From Burkholderiales bacterium (lineage in GTDB: Bacteria > Pseudomonadota > Gammaproteobacteria > Burkholderiales > Casimicrobiaceae), in the NCBI GenBank assembly GCA_031283405.1, contig JAITBX010000238.1:1-24276 (forward strand): DNA of 24,276 nucleotides, read 5' to 3'. Of the stretch, positions 22,789 through 24,276 are shown in pieces. The notes beneath the pieces were generated by a model. It saw only the letters and a program-made list of their open reading frames with translations, made no database searches and was not told the DNA's origin. The translations under genes were made by a program, and so were the position numbers. Each line of letters begins with the position of its first letter. Position 1 is the first letter of the stretch.

Positions 22789-22815
22789 GTTGGGTTTTGC
22801 TTCGTTCAACCCAAC
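22789..22815. repeat. GTTGGGTT...AACCCAAC hairpin
   Basis: Perfect 8-bp stem around TTGCTTCGTTC. It resembles a short hairpin repeat (GTTGGGTTTCGCTTCG... type) that I recall from intergenic regions of many proteobacterial genomes; not a gene. Confidence 0.5.
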
Positions 22816-22882
22816 CTGCCGGGCTGCATAGCATGCAATCGCTCTTTACTCCACTTCTCAGTTCCTCCATTCAATTGCTTCA

Positions 22883-22914
22883 GGACACAAGGACACAAGG
22901 ACACAAGGACACTT
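22883..22914. repeat. 8-bp tandem repeat GGACACAA
   Basis: Three exact GGACACAA units (22883, 22891, 22899) and a fourth variant GGACACTT (22907), followed by looser ACGGGACAACAACG sequence. No coding frame depends on it. Confidence 0.85.
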
Positions 22915-22993
22915 GGACGAGACAACGGGACAACAACGCCGCGCCGGGAATAGCGGAAGCGGTTTGGTCACCTGGACGGCACACCATATCACT

Positions 22994-23731
22994 TTACCGC
23001 AGTTTCCACGGAGAGTTAATATTATCACGACACATACTTTCTCCAACATTAAGTTTGGTTATTTTTTCGAGTGTTGCATCCATTCCCAATAGCACACCTA
23101 GCGGAAGTATAACGACATCATCTTTTTCAACGAGATCGACCGAGAATGAAAATACCTCCCAATAATTATCTTCCCAACGGGATACCTCGAGAATTGGCGC
23201 GCCAGTTAATGCAAATGAATTTGTTGCCGCTATTGAATCGTTGGGTACATTATAGCCCCATCTTTCTGTTAGCCAGCGCCAGATTGGCTCTGTATTTATA
23301 TCATACGAGCGACTCATATCGGGAATTTCTTTTGTCGCAAGTTCGTCGCATGGAGTTATTTGATATGCAGATACGCTTTCAGATGAATAGTAATCAACAC
23401 ATCCCAATAGAGCAGCCTTAACCCATGTTTGGTCAACTTGTTTGAATTTAAACTTTGCAACGTTTTTGTAATCAACCACTATATCACTGGAAATTTTGTT
23501 GATTCGAAAATAATTGACCAAATAATCAATTATTTTTTTTACTTCATTTTTGTCAAAGCAATATCCGCCCGCAAATACAAGCTCGGCATTTATGGGCGAC
23601 TCGGTTAAACCTATGGTGTAAGCATATCTGGGAGACTGGCCGCCAACAACAACATATAGGTGATATCCATGTTTTTGGATGTTTTCTTTAATTTTCTTTA
23701 AGTATAATTCTCTTGTGTTTCCTGAAATCAT
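22994..23731 (-). CDS. DUF4262 protein, probable immunity partner of the Rhs HNH toxin
   Basis: 245 residues. The N-terminal part (about 12-80) has the DUF4262 pattern: IQKHGYHLYVVVGG, then YAYTIGLTESP, then ELVFAGGYCFDKNEVKKIID. A middle part with WGYNVPND and a C-terminal segment WEVFSFSVDLVEKDD ... LPLGVLLGMDATLEKIT follow. No signal peptide or membrane helix, so probably cytoplasmic. It starts 10 bases after the Rhs stop and is strikingly AT-rich compared with the core genes, as is typical for acquired toxin-immunity cargo. DUF4262 has no established biochemical function known to me; the immunity role is inferred from position only. No clear ribosome binding site at normal spacing; coupling to the toxin gene is likely. 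Confidence 0.8.
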   Translation of the reverse strand: MISGNTRELYLKKIKENIQKHGYHLYVVVGGQSPRYAYTIGLTESPINAELVFAGGYCFDKNEVKKIIDYLVNYFRINKISSDIVVDYKNVAKFKFKQVDQTWVKAALLGCVDYYSSESVSAYQITPCDELATKEIPDMSRSYDINTEPIWRWLTERWGYNVPNDSIAATNSFALTGAPILEVSRWEDNYWEVFSFSVDLVEKDDVVILPLGVLLGMDATLEKITKLNVGESMCRDNINSPWKLR

Positions 23732-23741
23732 GATTCATTAA

Positions 23742-24276
23742 TTACCTGTGCAATTCAACGTGGCAGTCCTTGCAGATAACTGCAAGGTTGTCGTCTTCAG
23801 TTTTTCCGCCATCCGCATGTCTTTCTATATGATGACCTCGCATGTCATCTACATTTCTCGGTTTTTCGCATATAGGGCATATTCCGCCTTGATCCTTATG
23901 CACTTCTGTGATTTTTCTCTTTGTAAATAACCGCGTCGCATCGCGATCCGCTTTTGGGGTTGATCCTACTCCTTTTGGAGGTTTAGGGAGTTTAATTCCT
24001 ATTAATCCGAGTGGATCAATCCATCCTGTTGAATTGGCGCCAAAAATGAAATTATTTATTCCGCCTGTCAATCCAATTGGATCTTGGCTAACAAACCTCC
24101 CGATAGATGGATCGTAATACCGATATCGATTGTAATGCAATCCCGACTCATGATCGAAATACTGCCCCTGAAACCTGATCGGCTGCTCCACCTGGTTCAG
24201 CTTTCTGGGCGGCGGCAGCAGCTTTTTCAAGTCTATCGGCCCACCCAGCCGGTTCTGGTTGTGCCCATACGGATCC
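23742..24276 (-). CDS. Rhs protein C-terminal part with HNH nuclease toxin tip (5' end outside window)
   Basis: The frame is open to the window edge, so only the last 177 codons are seen. Reading begins DPYGHNQNRLGG, continues with the conserved Rhs core end (PIRFQGQYFDHESGLHYNRY, RYYDPSIGRFVSQDPIG) and the boundary motif WIDPLGL (about 24004-24024). After that the sequence becomes AT-rich and specific: an about 85-residue tip with an HNH fold, seen as CPIC (23868-23879), GHH (23829-23837), HADGG, DNLAVICKDCH (CKDC 23763-23774). Rhs cores form a shell that carries a C-terminal toxin, often delivered by type VI secretion; an HNH tip is expected to cut DNA. A TTG at 24228 is not the true start. 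Confidence 0.92.
   Translation of the reverse strand, partial: DPYGHNQNRLGGPIDLKKLLPPPRKLNQVEQPIRFQGQYFDHESGLHYNRYRYYDPSIGRFVSQDPIGLTGGINNFIFGANSTGWIDPLGLIGIKLPKPPKGVGSTPKADRDATRLFTKRKITEVHKDQGGICPICEKPRNVDDMRGHHIERHADGGKTEDDNLAVICKDCHVELHR

Larger units (their letters stand above)
22342..22993. other. Repeat-rich gap between radC and the Rhs/DUF4262 module
   Basis: 650 bases without a gene I can support. 22440-22740 is GC-rich, with frames open on both strands but no family resemblance. It contains a sequence like an rRNA-leader boxA on the minus strand (22683-22700). A GTTGGGTT/AACCCAAC hairpin lies at 22789-22815 and an 8-bp tandem repeat at 22883-22914. Composition changes to AT-rich at about 22990. 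Confidence 0.5.

Noticed and set aside
22789..22815. Integron attC site
   Set aside because: The GTTGGGTT/AACCCAAC arms recall attC ends, but the conserved inner L boxes, usual size and any integrase or cassette genes are missing.
22883..22914. CRISPR array
   Set aside because: Units are 8 bp, directly adjacent without spacers, and no cas genes are present.
1..24276. tRNA or rRNA genes
   Set aside because: No cloverleaf with a GTTCRA-type T arm and no rRNA core sequence was recognised on either strand by eye; a tRNAscan or Rfam run would settle this.

Overview
The window looks like a chromosomal segment of a betaproteobacterium, probably near Nitrosomonadales/Rhodocyclales. The basis is gene order and protein type: leuC-leuD-leuB-asd-fimV on the minus strand, argC-DUF6776-bactofilin-erpA on the plus strand, a Gram-negative type Asd with Cys135, and an 874-residue MutS. 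Base composition is moderately GC-rich except at the right end. Family calls come from recognising motifs by eye; no database search was run.

Left part (1-9400): a short, possibly IS-derived remnant (1-286), the fimV terminator, then a minus-strand operon read right to left: leuC, a VOC-fold gene, leuD, an exported PEBP-like gene, leuB, asd, and fimV with its own promoter and a palindrome-containing leader. leuC/VOC and VOC/leuD each overlap by 4 bases (ATGA). A leucine-containing small ORF (up to 50 codons) ends four bases before leuC and covers its ribosome binding site.

Middle part (9400-18935, plus strand): argC, a DUF6776-like membrane coiled-coil protein, a bactofilin and erpA, then pdxY, a putative lipoprotein gene, a LysE/RhtB exporter, mutS (TTG start) and an MFS transporter overlapping mutS by 4 bases. 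Leucine and arginine synthesis, Fe-S delivery (erpA; LeuC is a 4Fe-4S enzyme), cofactor salvage, mismatch repair and export sit side by side as housekeeping genes.

Right part (18912-22341): minus-strand coaBC, dut and a small PH-like membrane protein gene, the last converging on the MFS gene with a 24-base overlap; radC is divergent from coaBC. A GC-rich, repeat-laden 650-base gap follows. Then comes an AT-rich accessory module at the right edge: the 3' end of an Rhs gene whose C-terminal tip is an HNH nuclease domain, and directly downstream a DUF4262 gene in the position of an immunity gene.

Several intergenic gaps are filled by dispersed repeat families: a roughly 100-bp multi-hairpin element (three good copies plus fragments), short GGGCGATC-type hairpins, CTGAT-rich tracts and an 8-bp tandem repeat. 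The most interesting items are the Rhs-HNH/DUF4262 pair, the small ORF before leuC, the VOC gene coupled between the two isopropylmalate isomerase subunits, the fimV leader, and the multi-hairpin repeat family, one copy of which reaches the coaBC start codon.
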